Part shown: one piece after another, positions 52,897 to 64,000 of the stretch
Numbering within the stretch: the stretch's first letter is position 1
How the letters are laid out: each line of letters opens with the position of its first letter
NCBI GenBank assembly: GCA_025175895.1
Contig: CM046004.1
Location: 12,697,011 to 12,761,010 of the forward strand
From: Wurfbainia villosa
Taxonomy: Eukaryota; Streptophyta; Magnoliopsida; Zingiberales; Zingiberaceae
Reading direction: 5' to 3'
Length of the DNA stretch: 64,000 nucleotides
Notes under the pieces: generated by a model
What the model was told of the DNA's origin: nothing
What the model saw: only the letters and a program-made list of their open reading frames with translations
Databases searched by the model: none
Position numbers and translations under genes: made by a program

Positions 52897-55800
52897 TGTC
52901 ACGCCCCGAGAGTATGTCGTGCCGAAAAGCAAACGGACAACATCTCCCCTGTACGTGGCAACATATCGGGTTAATACAAGGCCCGTAGGCCCACAACAAC
53001 AATATATATATGGACAATACCAAACAATATATCCACAACAACACAAAAGGTGCGCACCGGTGCGACTCTAACATACTACACAAAAACAACATACAAACCA
53101 ACTGCCAAATACAACACTGATTATACATGGCCATAATATAAAACAACAGCGGAAGCAAATACTTGAAAAACCCCAATTGTTCGGTGTGAGATGGGATCAG
53201 CTGGCGGAGCTCCGAACGTCCAAGGAATCTTCTACCTGTAATATGGGCGACAGAAAACCCAGGGTCCAGGGGTGGTGAGTATAAACTCAGGGATAATATA
53301 TAGAAAGTGCATGAACATATAGGGTAAAGAAATCTGCAAGTATACATGTGAAGATATACAGGTATACAACATGAGTCCAATAGACATACAATCCTATCCA
53401 AATCTAATAACAAGTAACCACAGTATAGTCATACTCAATGTATATATACTAAACTGATCAACTGAACATGAAGTAATGTACCAACGTACCTGACGATCTG
53501 CAACACCATATACTATATCATCCTGAACAGATATACAATAACATAACCCATATAATGTACAAAATCAATCCCATACCCGACCAATACTCCGACATATGAA
53601 CTGTATATAATCACCTGTAATAACAACCCGGTCCATACCACACTATGACATGACGCTAATCAAATGCATACAAGTCTGAATCAACGCATGTATCATGCTC
53701 AACACATAGCAGTATATAAAATGTAAATGACATGTATCATGATGAACAACCATATGCAGCAGTCATAGTTCAATCAAATGCAACATCTCACAGGCATATG
53801 TAAAACATATATCAAATACATGCATACATATATATATATATATCAGCAATGCATATGCATGGTCATGCCTGCGCACCCAACTCGCTACCACGACCCCAGT
53901 GTGGCCTAGGTGGCACGACATGACAACTATCCCGACTCCAGCCGCTACCACTCTCGAGTGACCGAGTTGGGTAGTATGAAACAGTAGCTAGCCGCCATAG
54001 AGCTATATGCTACTCACACGGGGGGTCCCTGCTGCTAGCCGCTCCGTCCCTACCCATGAGTAGACGAGCACTGCACCCAGGACAACTGCACATCACACGA
54101 CCACCGTCTATAGTGGGTGAGTGCGCTAACTACTACTCCGCACAGTGGTCAAGTGCGCATCTCCAGCTACCACCATCCTTAGTGGCCGAGAACGGCACGC
54201 ACAACAATGCTCTGCCCTCAACCCTGCAACCACTACCCCGAGTGGCCGGGGAGACAGGATGACTGACGACCCATCTCAACCACAAGGCAAACCCAGTCGT
54301 CAGCATGCATGAAATGTAATGATGCATAGCTCACACACAAATCCTCGCAACACTCCCTAACTCACGGGGAGACCTAGTTAACCAAAAGTCAACCATGCAA
54401 GGACGACAAATCCGAAATCACAACCTATTTACCTATGTATAGATAAATAGATCCGTCAAACTAACACACTGATATGTATACGATACAACGACCGACCTCA
54501 TAATTTGGACTCATCACCTAACCTAGTGATGCAACCCAGTAACCCAATCTGAGGTCATAAAAATAACCCTAACCACATGTACTTACTAAACATCTATCAG
54601 CTAACACATAATAGGGTTTTATAGTTCCTATCAGTGCTAGATAATCAATGAAGTAACAGAGTATATATCTCAAAGGTCAAAGGCAGTACAAGCATACGAT
54701 TAAATAAGAGTGGATTTAAGGTAAATAGGTATAAACATATATACAATGTCATGCACTGGAATTGATCAAACTACCGGACCAGGTAGATATTACCCACTTG
54801 ATACGAAGCTCGACTAATCCTCACGGCCGCGGACCCGCTTCGTATCCCAAATCTGTACAATAATAACAATCATGGTTAAGTACACGTCTCCGATAATTAT
54901 ACGAATAAAATAATAATTCTTTCTATATTCGCATCCCTCTCCGAATACATGTTAACTCCAACTATCCCAATCCGATACACTACATAGATCAATTGAAATA
55001 TATGGATCTAAACACTACTCACAACCTTCCAAGCTGACCTAAATCTCCAAATCACTGCCTCCAATCAATTCACACTTACCTTCTTCACTGCCATGGTAAC
55101 TTCATCATCCACAGCTCTCTAATCATCTACAAACACCAAACCGATTACAGCTCAACACCATAACAAATCGATCTCCTACACAAATCAACCAAAGGGAAAC
55201 AGATATTATACCATAAACTCCACCGTTCAATCCCTACACCCAAACAACCCATCGGCGTAGGTCAAACAAAATCCTCACACCCGACACCAAACAGAACATC
55301 TCCGGCGGCACCCCTTGTTCACCGAAGCAGTCCCAAACTCCAACCTCACTGGATCTGGATCAATGACAGTACATTTCTTCCCCCCCCCCAGTTCCTCAAT
55401 CACCAATCACCCTGATCGAACAACACACGATCGCTTACGGTTCTAGACCTCACAATCCGGCTGCTCCCGATGGAAATCCTAGCTCCCAGCGAGGTCTCTC
55501 ACCAGACGGAGTTCAACCGGAGTCCCTCCCGCCGGCTAGATCTCCTACCGAAAGTGCCAACATCAGCTCGTGGGATAACAATAATCCAAGTCAGAAAAAT
55601 CGTCGCCAAGCAGACAATGGAGAAGAAGAGAAAACAGCAAAACTTGTAGGAGTGGCGCACCGGATCATGTCATCATCGAGAACCCTAAGCCACCAGCTTC
55701 TCCTCTTGAAATCACCAACTCAAGCGCGGTGCATGACGAGAGACAACAAAGGTCGACCGGAGCTCAGCTCGACACGATATAAAACGACGACGAAAGGACA

Positions 55801-56180
55801 AGGAAGAAGAGACACCGACGAACCGAGCTTCGAGATCCAAGGCGACTGCCGATCGGGTCGGCGTCGGAGGAGATCGGTCGCGGCGATGAAACAGGGAAGA
55901 ATCACGCGATCGGGATTTGGGGAGAAGAAATCACGACTGAGAAAGGAATTAACGGAATCTGCGTCCGGTTCGACCTTATAACCCCACCACTTGTGGTTAA
56001 GCTAGCCTAGGTCAAGTCCGAATTAGCCTAAGTTGACCCAACCACCTGTTCAAGCTCAAATCTTCCTCGTATGGTCTCCTTTTGAATCCAGAAAAATTTC
56101 TATGAATTCCCGAGTTAATTCTCAATTAACAAAGGCTATTATTTTATTTTATTTAATAATTTTTTTTTCCGTATCTTACA
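52897..56180 (-). repeat. Ty3/gypsy 3' LTR, about 3.3 kb
   Basis: On the plus strand it runs from tgtcacgccccgag to ccgtatcttaca; in LTR sense TGTAAGATACGG...CGTGACA. It matches the plus-strand LTR 8002-10972 throughout, including the ccaccgtc/gagtggc repeats at 53940-54250 and an (AT)n run at 53827-53843. Adjacent 56181-56191 is the polypurine complement. It interrupts the TNPA-like gene. The 177-codon frame 52880-53413 begins in the LTR end and has no family features. Confidence 0.82.
53827..53843. repeat. AT dinucleotide run
   Basis: About 17 bases of alternating AT inside the gypsy LTR. The sister LTR has only a short atatgtatatatgtatgtg at about 10218. Confidence 0.9.
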
Positions 56181-59084
56181 TTCTCCCCCACTAATAAAAA
56201 TTTGGTCCCCAAATTTCCGACTCATGTATGAATAGGAGATGTCACAACAACCATCTCAAATATCTAGAAAAAGTCACACCTCAAGTGACTAAGTAGGGTA
56301 CTGAGCTCGAGTATTACATTCTAGCTCTTATATACACTCTCAACCGACCTATTAAAAGATAAGTAATTGTACCAAAGTGGAGCTCTATACCCGTAACCGA
56401 TGGAAAACTTTGCCAGAATCGTAAGATGAATCATGAATCACTATCAGAAATGATACTCAAGGATACTCCATGGATATAATTCCATCAAGCGATCCACGAA
56501 ATTCATCTTACAGCTCGGAAGAAAATGAGCAGACCTAGCTAATCGATCCTCGATTACCCAAATCACCTCAAGTCCTTTCCGATTCCTAGATAATCTCCCA
56601 ACACAGTCTAACGTACTAGGCTCCCACTTCATCACGGTACGTAACCCTATCGATCACAATATTCCACCTTTGCTAGTGGGCATACCAACATGAAACTACA
56701 GAATCATCCATGTCCCACATATCGTTCCACCAACCGGAACGTCTCAATACTCACTATTTTCGGATACACTCCGAATAAATCATCACTCTCGAATGAAGAG
56801 TCTTCTGAACAACTCTTCCTAAATCGAAATACAATTCCGGGAACCACTATCCTTCCCAGAGACGGAGATTTATTCTTGCAAGAGAAATTAATCTAATGTC
56901 CAAAATTCACTCTGTCACCCAGAACTGAAAGTAACTGGAAGGCTATAATGACTAATCTCGCTAGTTTCTCAACTAGCATACACATAATATACGTCTCATT
57001 CAACTGCATCGGGATTGCTCCAATCCCTGAAATGATGCATCTGCGTACAATACCCTTCCATCCATATCGGACAGATTAACTAACACTGACCCAAAAGTCA
57101 GTCACCTTCTAGGCCTTGAAACCTAGCTTCCCAACTTCCGACCAGGTGATTTCCATCACCTTCTTGGTCTAACAAGTCGGCAGTATAGTATCGCTAGAAT
57201 ATCCTATCCTTATCTCTGGTAAACACCAAATCAATCTAGGGAAACCACAACTTCCCTCAAGATTAGGAATATATCCATAAATATATCCTCCACAGATATG
57301 ATGACAATCGGTCTCAAATACTCCAAGAGTACTTGATTCCTCAAGTTCATGAACGACTAAATCGTCGATAAGTCTAACAACATTATCAACATCTCCTAAA
57401 ATTCATACCAAGTATGAAATAACATCTTCTACACACCTGTATCCCTTTTACTCTATGCTAATGATAGCTTAATCATCCCACCAATAATGATAATTGTATG
57501 ACACTAAGTCACTACAATATCAACCCTCCAGTTGTAGATCAACCATAGGGTATACACATGTGTCATTTAGCTTATCTAAACAAATCCTCTATCCACCATG
57601 AAGGATACTCATTCACATCAACTACTGCATTCTAATCATCGATAATCGATGCATAACCTCAAAGGTTTATCTCCCTTCTTACAAGAAGTTCTGGATCTTC
57701 TCGAGAAGAAACCCTAGGAAAAATAAATCTCCCTTAGTGTTTAGCAACACTGATACCAATAAACCGTCTCCCGGTATGAGGTCCCTAATGTCAGGATTAT
57801 TCCCGAAATCACCTCAATCGCATATTCCACTTGCCCATGCAGTGACCAGCCCGAGAGTTCATCCGTAACTACATCCGAATACTCTCGGATTATACGTACA
57901 TCCGAGAGTCTTAGTATACCAACGCTTCAACAATCCAACTATCCGTAAGGATATGTCTATAGTGAAGGTATGTCTAGCAAAGGCTAAGGGTATCCCTTGA
58001 CTTCTTGATTGTTGATCAACATCTCACCTGACGGTAGAGAAAATCACCAACCCACAAGTCGATAGAAACCCTTCGAACCCTATCCAAGAATGTTCTAGAC
58101 AAAGATACCTGTAAACTACCAGTATCTCTCGATATATCCGCAAATAGGATAACCTAAAGTAATACCCCGAAGGACCGATCCTTCGGTCTTCTATACTTCT
58201 CGAGTAATCATGTAAACTTGTCCAACCTCTGTTCTGGACGGCTGAACTCATGTAGATGCAACGACTATCATGGAGGAACTGAAATCAACTGCTGAACTGA
58301 AGTACAAACTGCAACAACTGCAATGGAGATGGTAAACATTGTTGTACTGGCAAAGGGTACACATCCATCTGTACAATACTGAAGAACTGTCAACATCGTA
58401 GCACGCTCCAACTCTGCGAAAGGTATAACTGCAATTGAAGAATACTGCATAGATACGACCATCATTGTAAAATCTCTCCTCTGTATAAAGCATAACCATG
58501 TCTGGAAAAGTAATGCTTGTCGCCTCAACGCTCGAGTCTTCTCAAATGTCTTCACTCGAGTAACTTGCTTCTTCCGGATGAAAGTATCAAAGAACTTCAA
58601 CTATATCTGAGGTAGTAGATCGCCGCTGATGTGATAATCCATTCTTCTGTCATGATCTCAGCTTCCGAGGTTGTGGATCATCCACTCGAAAGCATCATCC
58701 ATAGTCTTCCACTGAGTCTTCAAAGTACATACTCTCCTCGTAGATATCGGCTGCTTATAGTAGAAACAGATACAATGGTCCATCGGATAATCTGACTCTG
58801 TGTCTCGTCGTAACCCGCACTACACACCCTTAATCTCCCTTCGGAGTCTTTCCTCTGAGTTCACTGATAAACATGAGAAGCTGCTGACAATCTGCAATCG
58901 GTCTTCTATGATCGGAAAACTCTCCAATAGTCGCTTGTGACTCATAACTTCAATCTCGCTCTTTTTTATCCAACATACGGATACTTCTAATTCCAATAAT
59001 TTGACTTGCAATATATGCTTATCAAATCTTCAACTCTTAAAACACTTACTGTGGAGTCATTTCTATCCACATGACTCGGTCTAA
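56181..59084 (-). pseudogene. Heavily decayed Ty3/gypsy pol
   Basis: The minus strand begins (left) with the attagtgggggagaa polypurine region and gaccaaatttttatt that follow gypsy pol. Further in, short islands recall gypsy pol: an integrase island WVIEDRLARSAHFLP (56444-56635), a reverse-transcriptase-like NEYPSWWIEDLF near 57580-57620, and a KLWFP-like word near 57250. Stops occur every 20-60 codons in all frames, so no domain can be delimited. The gypsy assignment rests on these islands and the adjacent LTR. The sequence ends at about 59084, where the LTR of element H takes over. Confidence 0.55.
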
Positions 59085-59346
59085 AGACTCAAGCTTGGAC
59101 TTTCCCTTTCCAACCCATGTTGGACTTTCCATGCCAAGACTCATGCTTGGACTTTCCATTGCCAAGACCCATGCTTGGACTTTACCAAATGTCAAGTGTC
59201 CCACTTGGACTTTCCATGCCAAGTACCCAAGACTTGGACTTTCCCATGACAGTTACGTTGTCATATGTTTTTTGTCGAACATCAAAACATCACTCGAGTC
59301 AAACTCGAGTCCTGGTCAATCGTGACCTGGGTCGATTGCACCAACA
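59085..59346 (-). repeat. Partial 3' LTR of element H
   Basis: Only the LTR start side survives: part of the hairpin array (59085-59245), the ACTCGAGT pair near 59292-59310, and gattgcaccaaca. The fuller copy begins at 63019. Confidence 0.9.
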
Positions 59347-61243
59347 ATCTCCCCCTTTTTGATGTTTGACAAAAACCAAACAAAAAATTGAGTTAGAACA
59401 CTAACTCAAATCTCTTACCAATTATCCCAAATTGGTAATCTTAAACATTCTCCAAATGTTGTCCCCCAAACATTCTCCCCCTTTTTGACTAACATCAAAA
59501 AGGTCTTCTCTCCAAGGAGGTCAATGTCTCATGTCCCAATGAGATCTTACAATCTCCCCCTTGGTCTAAAAATACCTAGGATGCCTACCATCTTCCTAGT
59601 GATAAGTCTCATATCACTCAATAGAGGCAATCCTATTAACTCTCCCAATTTCTAAATTGGGTATCAAAAACCCATCAATTTTTCCAATTGATGATACTCT
59701 CCCAATAACTTCTCTTCTTCAAGGAGAAAAACACATCCATCATCCCAAGATGGATACCTCCCCCTAAAGGCTTGCTCCCCCTTGACCATTGCACCAACAA
59801 TGTCCTTGGGAAGTCCCTAAGCCAATAGGAACTCTAAGCCATCAAAATTAAGGTTAGAAATTCAACATTGAACTTTCCAACACCTTAAAATTGATACAAA
59901 CCCTAAACACCTCTCCTAATCCATATTCAATGGATTTTCACCCTTCATCATGCTTCCCAAAGTATATCCTAGGGTTAGGAGTGGTTAGGGACCTTACCCG
60001 CAGCTGAAATCGGGTTAAACAACCTTGGTTACTCCAAAATCAGGCTATCAGTCGAGTGATTCAGAAATCACGATCGATCGACATATCATCGATCGCCACC
60101 CGTAAGGCCGATCTGACATCTTAATCTCGATTTTGATTATCGTAATAAGTTTTAGAAAATCATAACTAATTATACGTATATCGAAAAATCATGAAATTTG
60201 ATATGTATAATACTTATGACTAATACACTGGGTGAAAAATATTTGAAAAATATTTTACCCATAAAATAGCAAAATTGATACAAAATCCAAAAGTGACTAA
60301 AAACTTTAAAGTTTAAGCTCACTTTGTATCAATCTCATCAATGGTGATAGCTATCAAAAGATAGACTTCACCAAGATTTTTCAAAATGATTTTAAAATGT
60401 TTTCAAAACCCTATTTTGGATCATATTCCTTGGGCTCTATGTACATGACTTGTACACAAACTTTCCTAATGATCTACAATTGAAATTAGATGAGTTTTAG
60501 TTCATCTAAATGCAAGAACTATGCACCTTGAACTTAACTCATATCCTAGCATCTCACATATATCTAGGGTGTATAAAATACACATACATGTCGATTTAAT
60601 GTGAGATGTGGGTTTTGTTCATTTAATCTAGGGTTTCATGCATTTTCCTAGGCAACCCTACTTGATTCCCTTATAAATGGGACTTCAAGTCATGTCATTG
60701 TCCTTAATTCAATTTTAGTCAAAAAGAATGCATGAAATGATCATGGCATAATGATAGCAATAATTAAGCATGGCCAATGATCATGATGTCATGGCATATG
60801 ATAAAATCTAAAAACACATGACATTTAAACCCTTAATCCTAAAACATGAACATGACATATACAATGAATAAAAGTAAGCATGATGTCATGATATGTTATA
60901 TGGCAAACAAAACATGGCATATAAAATATATAGGTATAATAATACCTAAATCTTAATATTAATTGTCATTTGATATAATTCATCATATTTTTCCATATTT
61001 CTACTTTTCTCCCAAGTGTGTCAAAAATCCAAAGTGGCACACCAACCTCTAAACCTAAATTGTGCCAATTTGATCATTTTATCAAACTTCTCAAATGATA
61101 TTGGCACATCCTAAAATCTTTTAGGATTAAGACTCAAATGTATTTCCAAGGTGACCCTAACCTTGAAAATAACCTAAAGTGCCACCTTTATCATGGTTGA
61201 GTTAACTACCCATCCAATCAAGGTTGGCACACCCTAACCCCAT
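59347..61243 (-). other. 3' non-coding region of element H
   Basis: PPT complement next to the LTR (59347-59361), PPT-like words at 59462-59485, 59553-59563 and 59759-59780, an LTR-start-like attgcaccaacaat at 59788-59801, and a GATCGATCG patch at 60068-60115 where A and D have CAGTCGACTG. The AT-rich catgatgtcat tail is at 60780-60900. No gene is seen. Confidence 0.8.
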
Positions 61244-62953
61244 CTAGCGTGAATCAATCACGCTCTTAGGAATCCAAAATCAATTTGAGCTCCTAGGGTT
61301 AATTAGGTATTTGTTAGGGATAGCCTCCCTAGATACCTTCCTAATGACCCTCCTAGGCTTGTTAGCCTTGGTCATTGTGGTCTTACCTAGGTTGACTCTA
61401 GGGGTAACTCCCCTTGCAACCTTCTTAGTGGCCACCCTAGGTTTCCTAAAAACCCTAGCCACTAGGTACAACCTTTGGTCAACCCTAGGGATGACTTCCC
61501 CATTGACCTTGGTCTTCCTAGACCTAGTTAGTGTTCCATAATCAAATGGAACACTATGATAAGCCACCTTAGGCTTAGGTTTGTGACCCAAACCTTGCTT
61601 GCCCTTGGTTGACTTTTGACTTTTAGGTCCTAGGTGTTGACTTTGACTTTTGGACCCTTGAAATTGATTTTGGATGTTCCTAAGGGTCTTCTCAAGTTTT
61701 TCAAGCCTTGACCTCAAGGCTTGATTTTCCAACTCTAATTTCCCAATTTTTGATTTCTCATTTGGTCCTTGGACATTATCCTTTCTAGGCATATGCCTAG
61801 TCCATTTTGGATTAAAACCTAGATGATCCCCTATTTTCTCAATTGATTTCCTAGGTAGAATATTTTTAGGGACATTTGACCTAGATTTGCTCTTAGATAA
61901 ATTATTTTTAGGGACATTAGTCTCAAATTTCTTCTTACTATCTAAGTGGACATTCTTAGCTCCTAGGCAAAAGTATTTATTACTCCTAGCATGCTTTTCA
62001 TGGTGAATAGCAAGTGAATTGAAATTCCTAGCATGCTTTTATCTATTTACTAAAGAAAGAGCATTGTTAAAATATACCTTAGGGTTAGCCTTAGCTCCCC
62101 CTACATATGATGCTCCATTTTGAGTCTTTTTGCTCCCCCTAGGACATTGATTCCTATAATGTCCTTTTGAATTACACTTAAAGCATATGATGTGCTCCTT
62201 GCCTTTAGATGATGGGGAACCGGCATCCTTTGACTTTTGTTGACTTTTAGGTGTCGGAGGAGTCTTCTTAACCTTCTTTGGGCACTTGCTCTTGTAGTGC
62301 CCATACTCCCTACACTCAAAACACAATATATGGATTTTATTTGAAACATTGCTTGAGTTACCTAGATCCATGGTGATTGGAGTGGGATTTTGGGCTTCTT
62401 CATCTTGACCGGATGTCAAAGCTTCTTCTTGATGTTCCGGTGTGGAGGTTCTCTCCTCTACCTCAATCCTTGAGGTGGATGCTTCTTCCACTTCCTCCAC
62501 CTCTTCCGATCCGGATGTTGATTCCCTATCAACCTCCGAATCCTCACTTCCTTGTGAGGATGATGCATTAGCTTCTTCGGTCTCTTCTTCTTGGACCGTT
62601 GATGAGCTATCATGGAGCTTGGCCACTTGGTTCCATAGCTCCTTGGCATCCATGCATTCGCCTAGACTACACAAGAATTCATTAGGAATTAAATCAAAAA
62701 TGAATTTGATTACCTTCTTGTTTTTATCAAATCTTTGGAGTTGATCTTCACTCCATCTCTTCTTTTTGAGGAAACCACCTTTTGGTCCTCTTGGATACTC
62801 AAATCCTTCCATTAGCAATGACCATTCCTCAAAGTCTCTCATCATCAAAAAATTTTCAATTCTCGCCTTCCAAGAATTGAAACCTTCTCGTCCATAGAAG
62901 GCATACGGAATTGGGGTGTTGATATCCCATCCCAATTGTCTTTGAACTTCCAT
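61244..62953 (-). pseudogene. gag of element H (two premature stops)
   Basis: About 570 codons in one frame. The true start is at 62953 (MEVQRQLGWDINTPIPYAFY), not further upstream in the LTR. Order: FNSWKARIENFLMMRDFEEW, WSEDQLQRFDKNKKVIKFIF, a Glu/Ser-rich linker, knuckles CFECREYGHYKSKC and CFKCNSKGHYRNQC (both complete), coiled coil (IGKLELENQALRSRLEKLEK), basic tail and a WIPKS-type end. Stops: about 62039 after NNALSLVNR, and 61280-61282 where the Arg of SNRFW is TGA (CGA by one transition). An insertion of Asn/Lys/Ser-rich repeats with two VPKN words (61850-61930) is longer than in A and B. Same role as the other gag-only genes. Confidence 0.9.
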
Positions 62954-63003
62954 CTTTCCTTTAGCATCTTGACTCCGGGTTGTTAATCCGTAGAAGAGCC
63001 CCG

Positions 63004-63016
63004 GGCTCTGATACCA
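63004..63016 (-). other. Primer binding site of element H
   Basis: TGGTATCAGAGCC on the minus strand, two bases from the LTR border at 63019. Confidence 0.92.
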
Positions 63017-63018
63017 AT

Positions 63019-64000
63019 TGTAGGATATTTGAAGTCGCTGAGGGGGGTGAATAGCGTCGTGTACGTTCGTAGATGGAATTCGATCGCGTGCTTGTCTACA
63101 ATTTTTGTTAGCGCAGCGGAAACAAAGATAATGAAAGCAATAACGAAACAATTAACAACACGCAAACACAATTATTTAACATGGTTCGGAACCGAATGGT
63201 TCCTACTCCACGGATCGGGTTCATACGAACCCTAGCGATGCCAATCACACACCACTATAATAAACACTCCTTCTCGAAACAATCCGGAGGCGGAGAAACC
63301 TCGTACAAGATGATTACAATAATAATCAAAAGCTATAAGCAAATACAATGAAATACAAAGCAAGACTAGTAAAGAAAAACACTTTACAAATGCTCTTGAA
63401 TGCTTGATCGCTAGGTTGATCGAGTAGCACTTGGAGACCCTGAATTGCAGCAGCAACTTGCCCCAAATCGCCTCAAAGAACCATTCCTTTTTCCTCCATC
63501 ACGAGCTCCTTATATAGCTTCAACCTGTGCTGGAAAAAATCGATCAGTCGACTGATCGGGACCATCAGTCGACTGATGCCACTGTTGTCGTGAGACAATG
63601 GCTAGATCCACGTTGGATAAGTCCAACGGCTCCACCATCAGTCGACTGATCATACCTATCAGTCGATTGATGGAGCCTACACTCGACCAGTCGAGTGGGA
63701 CTCTATTCTGTGGTTGATTTCTCGAGCACCCGGTTGGTGATGCACTCGATCACGATCGCTGAGCCAACGATCGCCCACCTCCGGCAATGATCGCTAAGCT
63801 ACTTCCGTAGTCAAACCCTAGTTGATTACACCACACGATCGCCACATGACACTACATGAGGTTTTAGCTCAAGTATGGTTCCCCCATACTTGCTAGACCA
63901 CCCTTAGCCTAGACCTAAGCCTTCTAGCCACCTCCATCAGCCTCACGCGTCTCGGATCCCTCCAAGTCATCCATGACTTGTTCATCCATCGCGCTAGCCT
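63019..64000 (-). repeat. 5' LTR of element H (runs off the window)
   Basis: It starts tgtaggatatttgaagtcgc. The TATA box on the minus strand, TATATAAG, is at 63509-63516. CAGTCGACTG palindromes are at 63544-63660, a scrambled GATCG patch at 63735-63845, and stem-loop II at about 63871-63895. The hairpin array would begin just beyond 64000. Confidence 0.92.

Larger units (their letters stand above)
59085..64000 (-). mobile_element. Element H: gag-only LTR element, cut at both ends
   Basis: It has a partial 3' LTR (59085-59346), polypurine tract, 1.9 kb non-coding region, gag, primer site and the first 982 bases of the 5' LTR up to the window edge. The internal region is about 3.67 kb, as in A, B and D. 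The left LTR part is lost where gypsy sequence abuts. TSDs cannot be seen. It is the fourth member of the gag-only family and lies outside the nested stack. Confidence 0.9.

Noticed and set aside
52880..53413. 177-codon minus-strand frame rich in Cys and Tyr
   Set aside because: It straddles the CACTA/gypsy junction and lies in the LTR; the matching LTR at 8002-10972 does not keep the frame.
63019..63151. Upstream extension of the H gag frame into the LTR (start at 63151)
   Set aside because: The homologous start MEVQ.QLGWDI at 62953, just after the primer site, agrees with A, B and D.

Overview
This is plant nuclear DNA made almost entirely of transposable elements. I find no host gene, tRNA, rRNA or CRISPR array. 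The element types (Ty1/copia including sirevirus-like, Ty3/gypsy chromovirus-like, CACTA/En-Spm) show an angiosperm. The load of sirevirus-like LTRs nested in one another is typical of pericentromeric heterochromatin in a large monocot genome, but the species cannot be fixed from this window.

Layout, left to right. 1-758: end of an unclassified LTR. 759-2270: Ty3/gypsy LTR fragment (minus). 2281-7724: decayed, 5'-truncated Ty1/copia element (plus) with its 3' LTR. 7725-10972: 3' end of a gypsy element (chromodomain remnant plus LTR, plus strand). 10973-45168: a nested stack of LTR elements. 45169-45964: 3' non-coding tail of the outermost sirevirus-like element. 45965-52896: 5' part of a CACTA transposon with both tnp2-like and TNPA-like genes. 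52897-59084: gypsy 3' LTR and ruined pol (minus). 59085-64000: another gag-only LTR element that runs off the right edge.

The stack is resolved by matching LTR pairs and target-site duplications (TSDs). Element C, an autonomous-type sirevirus (13516-45067, TSD aagtc), lies inside an older LTR (G). C carries three insertions: solo LTR S1 (14100-15170, TSD atcac), element B (20474-33652, TSD ttgaa) between its pol and gag, and element D (36036-44942, TSD gtctt) in its 5' LTR. B contains element A (23063-29668, TSD acttg). D contains solo LTR E (38885-41158, TSD ataat). Solo LTR F (11663-13466, TSD ctgct/ctgcc) also lies in G. Without its insertions C is about 8.4 kb.

A, B, D and H form one non-autonomous family of about 6.6 kb: LTRs of 1.4-1.6 kb, a tRNA-Met-type primer binding site, one long gag-like gene with two CCHC knuckles, about 1.9 kb of non-coding DNA with repeated polypurine motifs, and no protease, integrase, reverse transcriptase or RNase H. 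The organisation resembles the TR-GAG class. Their LTRs share dense palindromes, hairpin arrays and a compensated stem-loop with C. This suggests that they use the machinery of C-like elements, which is an inference. These gag-only elements and the palindromic LTR code are the most interesting content.
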